From assembly GCF_031882575.1 (NCBI RefSeq), contig NZ_CP134772.1, positions 949,001 to 1,013,000 of the forward strand: DNA of 64,000 nt, given 5' to 3'. The notes under the pieces were generated by a model that saw only the letters and a list, made by a program, of their open reading frames with translations, searched no databases and had not been told where the DNA came from. The translations under genes were made by a program, and so were the position numbers. Positions 1-8,090 of the stretch are shown here, piece by piece (position 1 is the stretch's first letter; each line of letters begins with the position of its first letter). This DNA is from Pseudomonas sp. VD-NE ins (GTDB taxonomy: Bacteria > Pseudomonadota > Gammaproteobacteria > Pseudomonadales > Pseudomonadaceae).

Positions 1-1
1 C

Positions 2-1696
2 CTGGCCATCTCGGGCATCCCGTTCGACGGCCCGATCGGCGCCGCTCGTGTAGCTTTCCACGAAAGCACCGGCTACCTGCTGAACCCGACTTACGAGCAG
101 CAAGCTGCTTCGAGCCTGGACATGGTCGTTGCCGGTACTTCCGACGCCGTTCTGATGGTTGAATCGGAAGCCAAAGAGCTGACCGAAGACCAGATGCTGG
201 GCGCGGTACTGTTTGCTCACGACGAATTCCAGGTTGTGATCAACGCGGTTAAAGAACTGGCCGCTGAAGCTGCAAAACCAACCTGGACCTGGGCTCCGGC
301 TCCAGAAGCCACCGAACTGCTGGGCGCTATCCGTGCCGAGTTCGGCGAAGCGATCTCCCAGGCTTACACCATCACCGTCAAGGCCGACCGTTACGCTCGC
401 CTGGGTGAGCTGAAGGATCAGGTCGTTGCCAAGCTGTCCGGTGAAGAAGGCCAGCCTTCTTCCAGCGAAGTCAAAGCCGCTTTCGGTGAAATCGAATACC
501 GCACCGTTCGCGAAAACATCGTAAACGGCAAGCCACGTATCGACGGTCGCGACACCAAAACCGTACGTCCGCTGAACATCGAAGTCGGCGTTCTGCCGAA
601 GACTCACGGTTCGGCGCTGTTCACCCGTGGTGAAACCCAGGCTCTGGTAGTCGCGACTCTGGGCACCGCCCGTGACGCACAGCTGCTGGACACCCTGGAA
701 GGCGAGAAAAAAGACCCGTTCATGCTGCACTACAACTTCCCTCCGTTCTCGGTAGGCGAGTGTGGTCGCATGGGTGGTGCTGGTCGTCGTGAAATCGGTC
801 ACGGCCGTCTGGCCCGTCGTTCGGTTTCGGCCATGCTGCCAGCCGCTGACGTGTTCCCGTACACCATCCGTGTGGTTTCGGAAATCACCGAATCCAACGG
901 TTCGAGCTCGATGGCTTCCGTTTGCGGCGCTTCCCTGGCCCTGATGGACGCTGGTGTGCCGATGAAGGCGCCGGTTGCCGGTATCGCCATGGGTCTGGTT
1001 AAAGAAGGCGAGAAGTTCGCCGTCCTGACCGACATCCTCGGTGACGAAGATCACCTGGGCGACATGGACTTCAAAGTGGCCGGTACCGCCAAAGGTGTTA
1101 CTGCGCTGCAGATGGACATCAAGATCAAGGGCATCACCGAAGAGATCATGGAAATCGCTCTGGGCCAAGCCCTGGAAGCGCGCCTGAACATCCTCGGTCA
1201 GATGAACCAGATCATCGGCCAGTCGCGTACCGAACTGTCGGCCAACGCTCCGACCATGATCGCGATGAAGATCGACACCGACAAGATCCGTGACGTTATC
1301 GGTAAAGGTGGCGCGACCATCCGTGCGATCTGCGAAGAAACCAAGGCTTCGATCGACATCGAAGACGACGGTTCGATCAAGATCTTCGGCGAAACCAAGG
1401 AAGCGGCTGAAGCAGCACGTCAGCGCGTTCTGGGCATCACCGCTGAAGCCGAGATCGGCAAGATCTACGTGGGCAAGGTTGAGCGCATCGTCGACTTCGG
1501 CGCATTCGTCAACATCCTGCCGGGCAAGGACGGTCTGGTGCACATCTCGATGCTGAGCGACGCTCGCGTAGAGAAAGTGACCGACATCCTGAAAGAAGGC
1601 CAGGAAGTGGAAGTGCTGGTACTGGACGTGGACAACCGCGGCCGTATCAAGCTGTCCATCAAAGACGTGGCAGCGGCCAAGGCTTCGGGCGTTTAA
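2..1696 (+). CDS. pnp: Polyribonucleotide nucleotidyltransferase (PNPase), 5' end cut off by window
   Basis: This is the last 564 codons of PNPase. It degrades RNA 3' to 5' by phosphorolysis and works as a trimer, often in the degradosome. The family is about 700 residues long, so roughly the first 137 are outside the window. The visible part holds the end of the first RNase PH domain, the linking helical domain, the second RNase PH domain, a KH domain with a GKGG loop encoded at 1301-1312, and a C-terminal S1 domain from about 1450 onward. The frame is open to the left edge, so the first internal ATG (122) is not a start. A strong terminator follows the stop. Nothing suggests damage. Confidence 0.97.
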   Translation: MAISGIPFDGPIGAARVAFHESTGYLLNPTYEQQAASSLDMVVAGTSDAVLMVESEAKELTEDQMLGAVLFAHDEFQVVINAVKELAAEAAKPTWTWAPAPEATELLGAIRAEFGEAISQAYTITVKADRYARLGELKDQVVAKLSGEEGQPSSSEVKAAFGEIEYRTVRENIVNGKPRIDGRDTKTVRPLNIEVGVLPKTHGSALFTRGETQALVVATLGTARDAQLLDTLEGEKKDPFMLHYNFPPFSVGECGRMGGAGRREIGHGRLARRSVSAMLPAADVFPYTIRVVSEITESNGSSSMASVCGASLALMDAGVPMKAPVAGIAMGLVKEGEKFAVLTDILGDEDHLGDMDFKVAGTAKGVTALQMDIKIKGITEEIMEIALGQALEARLNILGQMNQIIGQSRTELSANAPTMIAMKIDTDKIRDVIGKGGATIRAICEETKASIDIEDDGSIKIFGETKEAAEAARQRVLGITAEAEIGKIYVGKVERIVDFGAFVNILPGKDGLVHISMLSDARVEKVTDILKEGQEVEVLVLDVDNRGRIKLSIKDVAAAKASGV

Positions 1697-1722
1697 TCAC
1701 CCCCAGGCTTTAGCGCAATGAA

Positions 1723-1757
1723 AATGCCCCGCCGTGAAAACGGCGGGGCATTTTTTT
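1723..1757 (+). terminator. Intrinsic terminator of pnp
   Basis: A perfect 11-bp GC-rich stem (atgccccgccg and its complement) with a six-base loop is followed by a run of seven T. It lies 27 bases after the pnp stop codon. Confidence 0.93.
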
Positions 1758-1787
1758 GTCTGCGAAATATCGAGACATTCTGCGAAG

Positions 1788-1816
1788 TTGCCGGACTTCA
1801 GAACCGGTGCTAGGTT
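1788..1816 (+). promoter_or_regulatory. Sigma-70 type promoter of tRNA-Thr
   Basis: A -35 box TTGCCG (1788-1793) and a -10 box TAGGTT (1811-1816) are separated by 17 bases. The tRNA begins 10 bases after the -10 box, a position expected for a stable-RNA promoter with a very short leader. Confidence 0.6.
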
Positions 1817-1825
1817 TAGCCCACC

Positions 1826-1901
1826 GCCCGTGTAGCTCAGCCGGTAGAGCAGCGCACTCGTAACGCGAAGGTCGCAGGTTCGATTCCTGTCTCGGGCACC
1901 A
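1826..1901 (+). tRNA. tRNA-Thr, anticodon CGU
   Basis: The 76-base cloverleaf has an acceptor arm GCCCGTG/CTCGGGC, a D arm GCTC/GAGC, an anticodon loop CTCGTAA, a T arm with the TTCGATT loop, and an encoded CCA. The anticodon CGT reads ACG. Two weak pairs are visible, T6 against T67 in the acceptor and A31 against C39 in the anticodon stem. The overall pattern fits the known bacterial threonine CGU isoacceptor. The last 18 bases are repeated at 3444-3461, marking this gene as an integration site. Confidence 0.93.
1884..1901 (+). repeat. Attachment-site repeat, left copy (tRNA 3' end)
   Basis: These are the last 18 bases of tRNA-Thr, ttcctgtctcgggcacca. An identical copy lies at 3444-3461, 1560 bases downstream. 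Duplication of a tRNA 3' end is the usual trace of tyrosine-integrase insertion. Confidence 0.8.
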
Positions 1902-2140
1902 AATCTACTTTCGCCACCTCTGCAGCATTCCCGTATCAGCTATCTGGCAGCGATAGCGTGAATGGGCTCTCCATGCAGGGAAGGATCATTTCCGGCGGGT
2001 CGAGCGTTCGGATCTTCAAGAACGACAACACAAGTGCTATCGCCAATGGCACGACATACTCCTTCAATGGCTGGTACGAGGCCGCGTGTTCCTGTCTGGC
2101 ACCTGATCGCCTGGCGGCCAGTGGCAAGATGCAATCGTGA
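1902..2140 (+). pseudogene. Fragment of a phage tail-like or surface-binding protein
   Basis: A frame open from the tRNA end reads KSTFATSAAFPYQLSGSD onward and ends at a TGA at 2138-2140. It has the Ser/Thr/Asn/Gly-rich, beta-prone look of the C-terminal part of a phage tail fibre or carbohydrate-binding protein. The sensible stretch runs to about 2085 (ending near NGWYEA). After that the text looks unselected and coincides with a degenerate copy of the attachment sequence. There is no start codon with a ribosome site, so this is a truncated remnant. The family assignment rests on general appearance only. Confidence 0.4.
2089..2103 (+). repeat. Degenerate third copy of the attachment sequence
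   Basis: The bases ttcctgtctggcacc match the tRNA-derived repeat apart from a two-base deletion (cg). The copy sits exactly where the phage-like reading frame loses its protein character, so it may mark an older integration boundary. A chance match cannot be excluded. Confidence 0.35.
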
Positions 2141-2180
2141 TAGTATCCGGAAAAATTCAAACGACAGGGTATGTCACATA

Positions 2181-3326
2181 ATGAGTACAAAGCAGATTGG
2201 GGGGCTAACAGCCCTCCGATTTTTTGCGGCATTCGCGATCCTTATTCATCACGCAAAAGGAAATTTCTTTCCCCCGGAATTCTTGAGTGGACTGCCGCTT
2301 GATGCAGGGGTAACTTTCTTCTTCGTTTTGTCCGGGTTCATTCTTTCTCACGTTTATTCGGAAAAAGGAATTCGTAGTGGGCTGTCTAGGTTTTACGTTG
2401 CCCGATTTGCTCGGCTATGGCCGGCACACGCATTTTGCACATTGATGCTACTGGCGTGCATTCCTTATCAGCGCGAGTTGCTAGATTCTGCAAACAACGT
2501 CTATATCCTGATTTTGAACTTGCTGATGCTTCATGCTGCGGTTCCAATCCCTGACGTTTACTTCTCTTTCAATGCCGTCTCCTGGAGTATTTCCACAGAG
2601 ATATTCTTTTATATGGCGTTCCCGTTGTTACTGCTTTGGTTCTCCAGCAACCCTGCGCTTAAGCTCTGCGCGGCAATTGCGTTTGGCGGCCTGTTTGCCT
2701 ACTCGCTAGATGCACTCGGCATCGTCTATTACGCGGCAGATAAACTTAATAAAGTTTCATCGCATGGTTTGGTTTACATCAGCCCGATTAGTCGAATTCA
2801 AGAGTTCATGCTTGGCATTGTATGTCAGCGACTTTTATCTGGCTTTCAACTTGGCGTAGTTAATAAAAGTACTGCTACCTTTCTTGAAGTTTCGGCAATT
2901 CTGGCAATTGTCTTTTTGACGCCGATCTTAAGCTCTTCAGCTTCGGTTTTCGTTGGTGCTTCTTATATTGCGTTCTCTGAATTTGTTCGGCACACATCAA
3001 TGGCGCTGCTCTTCGCCGCCGTTATCACATGCTTCTATATGGACAGAGGGTTTGTTTCTCGCGCCCTGTCGTGGCGGCCCCTAGTGTTTTTGGGCGAGAT
3101 CAGTTTTTCCGTTTACCTGATCCACCAGGTCGTGATTCGCCTGACAACGCAGGAACAGTTGCTGGCTGACTACGGGCCTTACACTAGGTTCTGGTTCGTA
3201 GCCTTAACCTCGATCGCATTTGCTGCGTTCATTTGGAAATTCGTGGAGAAGCCGTGCCAAAAAGGCATCATGCGGATATACGATTCGACTCGTCTAAAGC
3301 TCAAACCTTCCGAGTCATCCAACTGA
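2181..3326 (+). CDS. Acyltransferase-3 family membrane protein (OafA/YrhL-like O-acetyltransferase)
   Basis: The 381-residue protein starts MSTKQIGGLTALRFFAAF. It has the acyltransferase-3 hallmark of an early ALRFFAAFAILIHH segment with the conserved histidine pair, then about ten hydrophobic helices and a final VEKPCQK motif. Family members move acetyl or other acyl groups onto lipopolysaccharide O-antigen, exopolysaccharide or Nod-factor sugars at the inner membrane. The start at 2181 was chosen because the protein family begins there; the frame upstream to 1962 has no family-like sequence. Base composition is clearly richer in A and T than the flanking genes, and the gene lies inside the tRNA-Thr islet. 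Such genes are common phage or island cargo that changes surface serotype; that role is inferred here. Confidence 0.85.
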   Translation: MSTKQIGGLTALRFFAAFAILIHHAKGNFFPPEFLSGLPLDAGVTFFFVLSGFILSHVYSEKGIRSGLSRFYVARFARLWPAHAFCTLMLLACIPYQRELLDSANNVYILILNLLMLHAAVPIPDVYFSFNAVSWSISTEIFFYMAFPLLLLWFSSNPALKLCAAIAFGGLFAYSLDALGIVYYAADKLNKVSSHGLVYISPISRIQEFMLGIVCQRLLSGFQLGVVNKSTATFLEVSAILAIVFLTPILSSSASVFVGASYIAFSEFVRHTSMALLFAAVITCFYMDRGFVSRALSWRPLVFLGEISFSVYLIHQVVIRLTTQEQLLADYGPYTRFWFVALTSIAFAAFIWKFVEKPCQKGIMRIYDSTRLKLKPSESSN

Positions 3327-3331
3327 GTATC

Positions 3332-3352
3332 TGGCCCTCGCTCGGAGGGCCA
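3332..3352 (+). terminator. Hairpin after the acyltransferase
   Basis: A perfect 8-bp stem TGGCCCTC/GAGGGCCA with a five-base loop begins 5 bases after the stop codon. It lacks a clear T run, so it may be a weak terminator or a stability hairpin. Confidence 0.5.
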
Positions 3353-3393
3353 GCGCTTCATAAAAAGTACATCGTTTAGTCCATCGGTGTGAG

Positions 3394-3429
3394 CGCCAGC
3401 GCTGTTTGTCCAATAGGTGCTGGCGTTTT
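3394..3429 (+). terminator. Second intrinsic terminator before the right attachment copy
   Basis: The stem CGCCAGC/GCTGGCG encloses an 18-base loop and is followed directly by TTTT. It ends 14 bases before the right-hand attachment repeat and would insulate the islet from downstream DNA. Confidence 0.55.
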
Positions 3430-3443
3430 CGGCCTGGATTAGG

Positions 3444-3461
3444 TTCCTGTCTCGGGCACCA
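3444..3461 (+). repeat. Attachment-site repeat, right copy
   Basis: Eighteen bases identical to the 3' end of tRNA-Thr (1884-1901), including the CCA. No tRNA body precedes it, so it is only the duplicated end. Confidence 0.8.
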
Positions 3462-3467
3462 CTTCTC

Positions 3468-3962
3468 TTATTTCACCTTGCGGCTCAGATCCTCGACGGT
3501 ACGTTTGAGCTGATCCATAGCCCGATCCTGATCGTTGATTTTCTGCTTCAGATTCGAAATCTCGCTGCTGTTCGAGTTGGAACTGGAGCCACTGTTGCGT
3601 TTGAGGTCTTCGACCTGACGACCGAGCGTGTCCAGTTCACGGTCCTGGTCTTTGACCTTGTTTTTCAGATCATCGATTTCCTTGCCACTGGAGCTTGAAC
3701 TCGAACCGCTGCTGCGTTTGAGTTCATCGATCTGGCGCGATTGCTCGCTGATGGTATCGCGCATTTTTCTCAGGTCATCGATGCTGACATCGCTTCTGAT
3801 CACCACGTCTTTGCCGTAGTCGTTGTGGATCAGCGAAACCTTGTCGCCGTAGGAAGCGCTGCTGTTACTCAATTCAACAGCCATTGCACTGGCCGGCACA
3901 ACCAAAGCGGCGAACAGAGCGGTGGCAGGCACAACAGAAGAGATTTTCGAGAAGCTGCGCAT
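3468..3962 (-). CDS. Exported coiled-coil protein with internal repeats
   Basis: The 164-residue protein starts at the methionine preceded by AAGGATA, which gives a classic signal peptide (residues 1-27, cleavage near ASA/MA). After a short globular stretch (30-60) comes heptad-rich sequence in two 39-residue repeats. Residues 94-132 start KEIDDLKNKVKDQDRELD and residues 133-164 start SEISNLKQKINDQDRAMD. A shorter related segment ends LKR at 81-83. Runs of Ser, Gly and Asn link the coils. The product is probably a periplasmic or cell-surface trimeric or dimeric rod; no enzyme domain is visible. It is transcribed toward the islet and its stop lies six bases beyond the right attachment repeat. 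I do not recognise a named family. Confidence 0.75.
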   Translation of the reverse strand: MRSFSKISSVVPATALFAALVVPASAMAVELSNSSASYGDKVSLIHNDYGKDVVIRSDVSIDDLRKMRDTISEQSRQIDELKRSSGSSSSSSGKEIDDLKNKVKDQDRELDTLGRQVEDLKRNSGSSSNSNSSEISNLKQKINDQDRAMDQLKRTVEDLSRKVK

Positions 3963-4239
3963 CACTGGGTATCCTTGTGAACAGCGAAGAGGTGTGCCGA
4001 AGTGGCACATCGCTATGACTCGGAATCCGCATTTATGTTCCGCAGGTCAGCTTTTTGTGAGAGAGATGTAAAGAGCCGTGTAATTCGTCATGCAAACGTC
4101 CTATATTCGGTGCCTGCATGAGCATCGCCCAGCAGTTTTCAGATGATCCCGAATGGTTCCGAAGGCCGGACAAATCCGCGTCAGAGAGATCCTTGATGAT
4201 CCAGATCCATCCTCCATTCTTACGATCAGCGAGAACGCC

Positions 4240-4539
4240 ATGACCGAATTAACTCAAGAGCAACGTCACGAACAGGCGCTGGAAAAGTACATTCTGGACG
4301 TACCGGACCTGAAGGAAGAGATCAAGGACCTCAGTCCTGATGATCAGAAAGATCAGATTCAGTGGGCCTTCGAAGACGAAGCCGAAGCGCAGGGCTTGCA
4401 GCCGTGGGAGCTGACACTCAAGTACACGAGCACGCCGGAGGAGTTCGAGGCGCAGCGCCTCGTTCTGCACAAAGAGGCGGCCGAAGTACTGGGTGTCGAG
4501 TGGGATGAGTACTGCGAGATGAATAATCTCGTCGTATAA
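4240..4539 (+). CDS. Small acidic protein, DUF6388-like
   Basis: The 99-residue protein begins MTELTQEQRHEQALEKYI and is rich in Glu and Asp. It has no membrane segment and no cysteine motif, and its last third reads TPEEFEAQRLVLHKEAAEVL. I recall similar short proteins in Pseudomonas grouped as DUF6388, of unknown function. The start at 4240 was chosen by resemblance. The frame is open upstream to 4153, but the extra residues look unselected. It stands alone between a divergent gene and a palindromic repeat. Confidence 0.7.
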   Translation: MTELTQEQRHEQALEKYILDVPDLKEEIKDLSPDDQKDQIQWAFEDEAEAQGLQPWELTLKYTSTPEEFEAQRLVLHKEAAEVLGVEWDEYCEMNNLVV

Positions 4540-4543
4540 GAGC

Positions 4544-4620
4544 AGCTACGAGTTTCAAGCGGCAAGCTGCAAGTCAAAGCAAAAGCGTTGTGGCTTGCAG
4601 CTTGTAGCTCGCATCTTGTC
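4544..4620. repeat. Palindromic intergenic repeat (gcaagctgcaag family)
   Basis: The segment reads agctacgagtttcaag and later answers with cttgcagcttgtagct, a long imperfect palindrome. A relative lies at 55545-55620. It sits between two converging genes and may act as a bidirectional transcription end. Confidence 0.6.
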
Positions 4621-4627
4621 GCTGCCG

Positions 4628-5476
4628 TTATAGGCTGAGTCGCATCGACAGATCCACCGCTTTGACATCCTTGGTCATCGCACCGATCGAGATGTAATCC
4701 ACTCCGGTTTCGGCGATCGGCAGCAGCGTGCTTTCGTTGATGCCGCCGCTGGCTTCCAGTTTTGCCTGGCCACCGTTCAGGCGCACGGCTTCGCGCATGT
4801 CGTCCAGACTCAGTTCGTCGAGCATGATGATGTCGGCGCCAGCAGCCAGCGCTTCTTTCAGTTCATCCAGGCTTTCCACCTCGACTTCCACCGGTTTGCC
4901 CGGCGCGATCTTGTGCGCGGCGGCAATGGCTTGTGGAATGCCACCGCTGGCGGCGATATGGTTTTCCTTGATCAGGAACGCGTCGTATAGGCCGATGCGA
5001 TGGTTGTGGCAGCCACCGCAGGTCACCGCGTATTTCTGCGCCAGACGCAAGCCCGGCAGGGTTTTGCGGGTGTCGAGCAATTTGACCTGAGTGGTACCGA
5101 CGAAATCCGCCAGGTACTGCGCGCGCGTGGCCACACCGGAGAGCAGTTGCAGGAAGTTCAGCGCACTGCGCTCACCGGTCAGCAGCGAACGGGCCGGGCC
5201 TTCCAGATGAAACAGCGGCTGATTGGGCTTGACCCGTTCGCCATCGATCACTTGCCAGTGCACCGCTACGCGCGGATCAAGCTGACGAAACACCGCATCG
5301 ACCCAAGCGGTGCCGCAAACGACAGCCTCGTCGCGGGTAATGATGGTGGCTTTGGCCAGACGTTCGGCGGGGATCAGTTGGGCGGTGATGTCGCCGCTGC
5401 CGATGTCTTCGAGCAACGCACGGCGCACGTTGGCTTCGATTTCGGCGGTCAAATCGGCGAGACGTAGATTCGGCAT
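4628..5476 (-). CDS. nadC: Nicotinate-nucleotide pyrophosphorylase (quinolinate phosphoribosyltransferase)
   Basis: NadC condenses quinolinate with PRPP and releases CO2 to give nicotinate mononucleotide in de novo NAD synthesis. The 282-residue length is typical. Visible landmarks are [15 protein letters not shown] near the N-terminus, [19 protein letters not shown] with the phosphoribosyl-binding Arg and Lys, [30 protein letters not shown], and LEASGGI followed by ISIGAMT near the C-terminus. The start at 5476 follows GGAG. An upstream in-frame extension of 28 codons is not family-like. The neighbour on the far side is the DUF1631 gene, read in the opposite direction. Confidence 0.96.
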   Translation of the reverse strand: MPNLRLADLTAEIEANVRRALLEDIGSGDITAQLIPAERLAKATIITRDEAVVCGTAWVDAVFRQLDPRVAVHWQVIDGERVKPNQPLFHLEGPARSLLTGERSALNFLQLLSGVATRAQYLADFVGTTQVKLLDTRKTLPGLRLAQKYAVTCGGCHNHRIGLYDAFLIKENHIAASGGIPQAIAAAHKIAPGKPVEVEVESLDELKEALAAGADIIMLDELSLDDMREAVRLNGGQAKLEASGGINESTLLPIAETGVDYISIGAMTKDVKAVDLSMRLSL

Positions 5477-5708
5477 AACGGGCTCCACAAACAAAGTGGT
5501 TCGATTATAGGGGCATGGCGCGAGCCAACCCAAGGCGAGAACGCGCGTGCTTGCCTGCATCCGGTCGATTTTCTTTGAGCAAACCGCGCCGGGACATGGT
5601 CACTGAAAGGGCATAGGGGAAACCCTGACGGCTATGGCGTCGGGTACAAGTTATGAAAGATAATCCGCCTTGCATTTGACGTCATAGCTTTGACGTCCTG
5701 ATTGAACG

Positions 5709-5796
5709 TGTGGGAGCGAGCCTGCTCGCGAATGCATTCTTTCAGTCACATTGCTGCGGCTGATATACCGCCATCGCGAGCAGGCTCGCTCCCACA
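5709..5796. repeat. REP doublet (REPIN-type), copy 1
   Basis: Two head-to-head copies of tgtgggagcgagcctgctcg enclose a short variable centre, forming one long stem when single-stranded. Other doublets lie at 11732, 20002, 24596 and 30608. Confidence 0.92.
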
Positions 5797-5845
5797 GGGG
5801 GCCGGGTTGGCTTGACCGAACGAATCACCGTTTCAGGAGGCTTGG

Positions 5846-8026
5846 ATGCACAACGACGGGAAAGTGGTGCCTTTGCACAAAGGCACTGCCGAACAGGCGA
5901 ATCATTCGCCGCTCGCCCGCCTGCCTGTGATTCTGCTTCAGGTTCGCGACAAGGCTGCCCAGCAACTGCGCCACGGCTTGCAGGAGCTGTTCGATAACGC
6001 TGACGACACGCTGTTCGAAATGGCCGACCGGGCGCGCAACGATGTCGAGCAGAATATCTTTTTCGAAGCCATGCGCGACTTGCGCCTCAAGCGCAAAAAC
6101 ATCGAGCGTGGCTTCCTTGAGCAATTTTTCGAAGCCTTCGTCGGTCTGACGCAATACGATCCCACGCACAACACGTTGCCCCATGCCTTGATATACGATG
6201 AGTTGGCCCCCCGCAGCGACGATATGGAGCGCAGCGTGGCGGTCGAGACCATGGTCGGTCGCGTACTCAAGCGTGACGGCTTCGCGCTCGATCAACTGAC
6301 CGCGCGCCTCAACGCGCTGCTCGCCAACACCCTTGACGATCAGCACAACCCGCTCGGCCCGACGCTGCTCTGCGAGTTTTTCCTCCAGGCCGGGCGTAAC
6401 CTGGGCGTGGAAATCAAGGTCAAGCTGATCCTGCTCAAACTGTTCGAGCGCTATGTATTGGCTGACACCGAGCAGCTTTACGCTGAAGCCAATCAATTGC
6501 TGCTCGCTACCGGTGTGTTGCCCGAGCTGAAAGCGGCCCCGGCGCGCCGTGCGATTGATCGTGCGATCGCCAATGTGAACAGCGAGGACAGTGACGACAC
6601 CCCGCCCGTCGACGAAGGCGTGCAGGAGGTCTTCGCCGCCTTGCAACAATTGCTCGCGCAGGTGCGCGGCAGTGTCGCGCCGACGCTGGAACCCAGCGTT
6701 GCGGCGCAACCGATTTCCACCCGCGACCTGCTGCGTCTGCTCTCGCACTTGCAACAGTACGTACCGGCATTGGCAGCGCAGGATGACTTCGATCTGCGCA
6801 ATCAGCTCGAACAACTGCTGACCCGGGTCAGCGTCAGAAGCGGCAAATCGCGGATCGTCGGCGATGCGAACGAAGATGTGATCAACCTGATCGCCATGGT
6901 CTTCGACTGCATTCTTGAAGACCGCAATGTGCCGGATTCGCTCAAGGCCTTGATCGCTAGACTGCAGATCCCGATGCTCAAGGTCGCGGTGCTCGACAAG
7001 AGTTTCTTCAGCCGCAGCACGCATCCGGCGCGGCGCCTGCTCAATGAAATCGCCGAGGCGGCCATGGGCTGGGGCGATTGTGACGGTGACGCGCGTGACA
7101 GCTTGTACCTGCGTATCGAGCAAGTGGTGCAGCGCCTGCTGACTGACTTTGTCGATGATCCGGCGATTTTCTCCGAGTTGCTGGCTGATTTTCTCGCGTT
7201 CACCAGCGATCAGCGCCGCCGCAGCGAGCTGCTAGAACAGCGCCTGCGTGACGCCGAAGAGGGGCGAGCGAAGACCGAACTGGCAAGGCGTCGGGTCGAG
7301 CGGGCGCTGAATCAAGCACTGCTGGGCAAAACCCTGCCGCCCTCGGTGGTCACCTTCGTCCAGGACGCCTGGAGCAAAGTACTTCTGCTGACCTGCCTCA
7401 AGCATGGCGATCAGTCAGCCGAATGGCAGGCCGACGTGCAAACCATGGAGCAATTGATCTGGAGTGTGCAGCGTCATGACGACGCTGAATCCAGCCTGCG
7501 CTTGCTGGCACTGGTGCCGGGATTGCTCAAGTCGCTGCGGGATGGCCTGACCAGTTCGGCGTTTGATCCGTTCGCCACCAGCGAGTTTTTCAGTGAGCTT
7601 GAAGCCCTGCATGTGCAGGTGCTGGAGCGTTCCGTTGAGGCTGATCAGGCCGCGCCGATGATCGAGGTATCGCAGCAGATCGTGCTGCAAACCGCCGACG
7701 ACAGCAGCACGGCATTGATGTCGGTACGCTTGCCCCACGACGCCGCCGGTCTGCGTCAGGTCGAGCAACTGCGCCTGGGCAGCTGGGTGGCGTTTCAGGA
7801 AGACGATGAGCACAGTTTGCGCTGCAAACTGGCGGCGATCATCGAAACTACCGGCAAGTATGTATTTGTCGATCGCACCGGCATGAAGGTGCTGGAGCGC
7901 AGCCGCATCGCGCTGGCCATGGAATTCGAGCGCGGGGCGGTGCGTGCGCTGGACGGCACCTTGCTGTTCGACCGGGCGCTGGAGTCGGTGCTGGGCAATC
8001 TGCGGCGACTCAATCGCGCCAAGTGA
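5846..8026 (+). CDS. DUF1631 family protein
   Basis: The 726-residue cytoplasmic protein follows an AGGAGG ribosome site at 5835-5840. It is mostly helical. Residues from about 25 carry LPVILLQVRDKAAQQL and RARNDVEQNIFFEAMRDLR, typical of DUF1631. The middle is rich in Leu, Arg and Gln, and the last 90 residues (LRLGSWVAFQ, KLAAIIETTGKYVFVDRTG) look like a compact beta domain reminiscent of PilZ folds. That fold is my reading, and the c-di-GMP RxxxR motif is not obvious. Family function is unestablished. From memory, its place between nadC and ampD is conserved in Pseudomonas. Confidence 0.85.
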   Translation: MHNDGKVVPLHKGTAEQANHSPLARLPVILLQVRDKAAQQLRHGLQELFDNADDTLFEMADRARNDVEQNIFFEAMRDLRLKRKNIERGFLEQFFEAFVGLTQYDPTHNTLPHALIYDELAPRSDDMERSVAVETMVGRVLKRDGFALDQLTARLNALLANTLDDQHNPLGPTLLCEFFLQAGRNLGVEIKVKLILLKLFERYVLADTEQLYAEANQLLLATGVLPELKAAPARRAIDRAIANVNSEDSDDTPPVDEGVQEVFAALQQLLAQVRGSVAPTLEPSVAAQPISTRDLLRLLSHLQQYVPALAAQDDFDLRNQLEQLLTRVSVRSGKSRIVGDANEDVINLIAMVFDCILEDRNVPDSLKALIARLQIPMLKVAVLDKSFFSRSTHPARRLLNEIAEAAMGWGDCDGDARDSLYLRIEQVVQRLLTDFVDDPAIFSELLADFLAFTSDQRRRSELLEQRLRDAEEGRAKTELARRRVERALNQALLGKTLPPSVVTFVQDAWSKVLLLTCLKHGDQSAEWQADVQTMEQLIWSVQRHDDAESSLRLLALVPGLLKSLRDGLTSSAFDPFATSEFFSELEALHVQVLERSVEADQAAPMIEVSQQIVLQTADDSSTALMSVRLPHDAAGLRQVEQLRLGSWVAFQEDDEHSLRCKLAAIIETTGKYVFVDRTGMKVLERSRIALAMEFERGAVRALDGTLLFDRALESVLGNLRRLNRAK

Positions 8027-8090
8027 TCGCGCGCCGGGGGCCGATCACGGCATACTGGGCGCCAACACAGTCGGCGTTGAAGGAATCGGT

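Larger units (their letters stand above)
1902..3461. mobile_element. Small genomic islet at tRNA-Thr
   Basis: The segment between the tRNA 3' end and its 18-bp duplicate is about 1.56 kb. It contains a fragment resembling a phage structural protein, an acyltransferase gene with AT-richer composition than its neighbours, and two hairpins after that gene. No integrase or excisionase gene is present, so the segment is either a remnant of a larger prophage or island, or a passenger mobilised in trans. Seen: the direct repeats and the composition change. Inferred: origin by site-specific integration. Confidence 0.7.

Noticed and set aside
2181..3326. Acyltransferase considered part of an O-antigen cluster
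   Set aside because: No glycosyltransferase or polymerase genes are adjacent; it is isolated inside the tRNA islet.
5675..5697. Direct repeat TTTGACGTC at 5675 and 5689 (14-base step)
   Set aside because: Too short and without a nearby recognised regulator; could be an operator of the DUF1631 gene but nothing supports it.
5825..7123. 432-codon open frame on the minus strand within the DUF1631 gene
   Set aside because: It is antisense to a well-supported gene with a consensus ribosome site; the translation is low-complexity and lacks domains. High GC codon bias leaves such mirror frames open.
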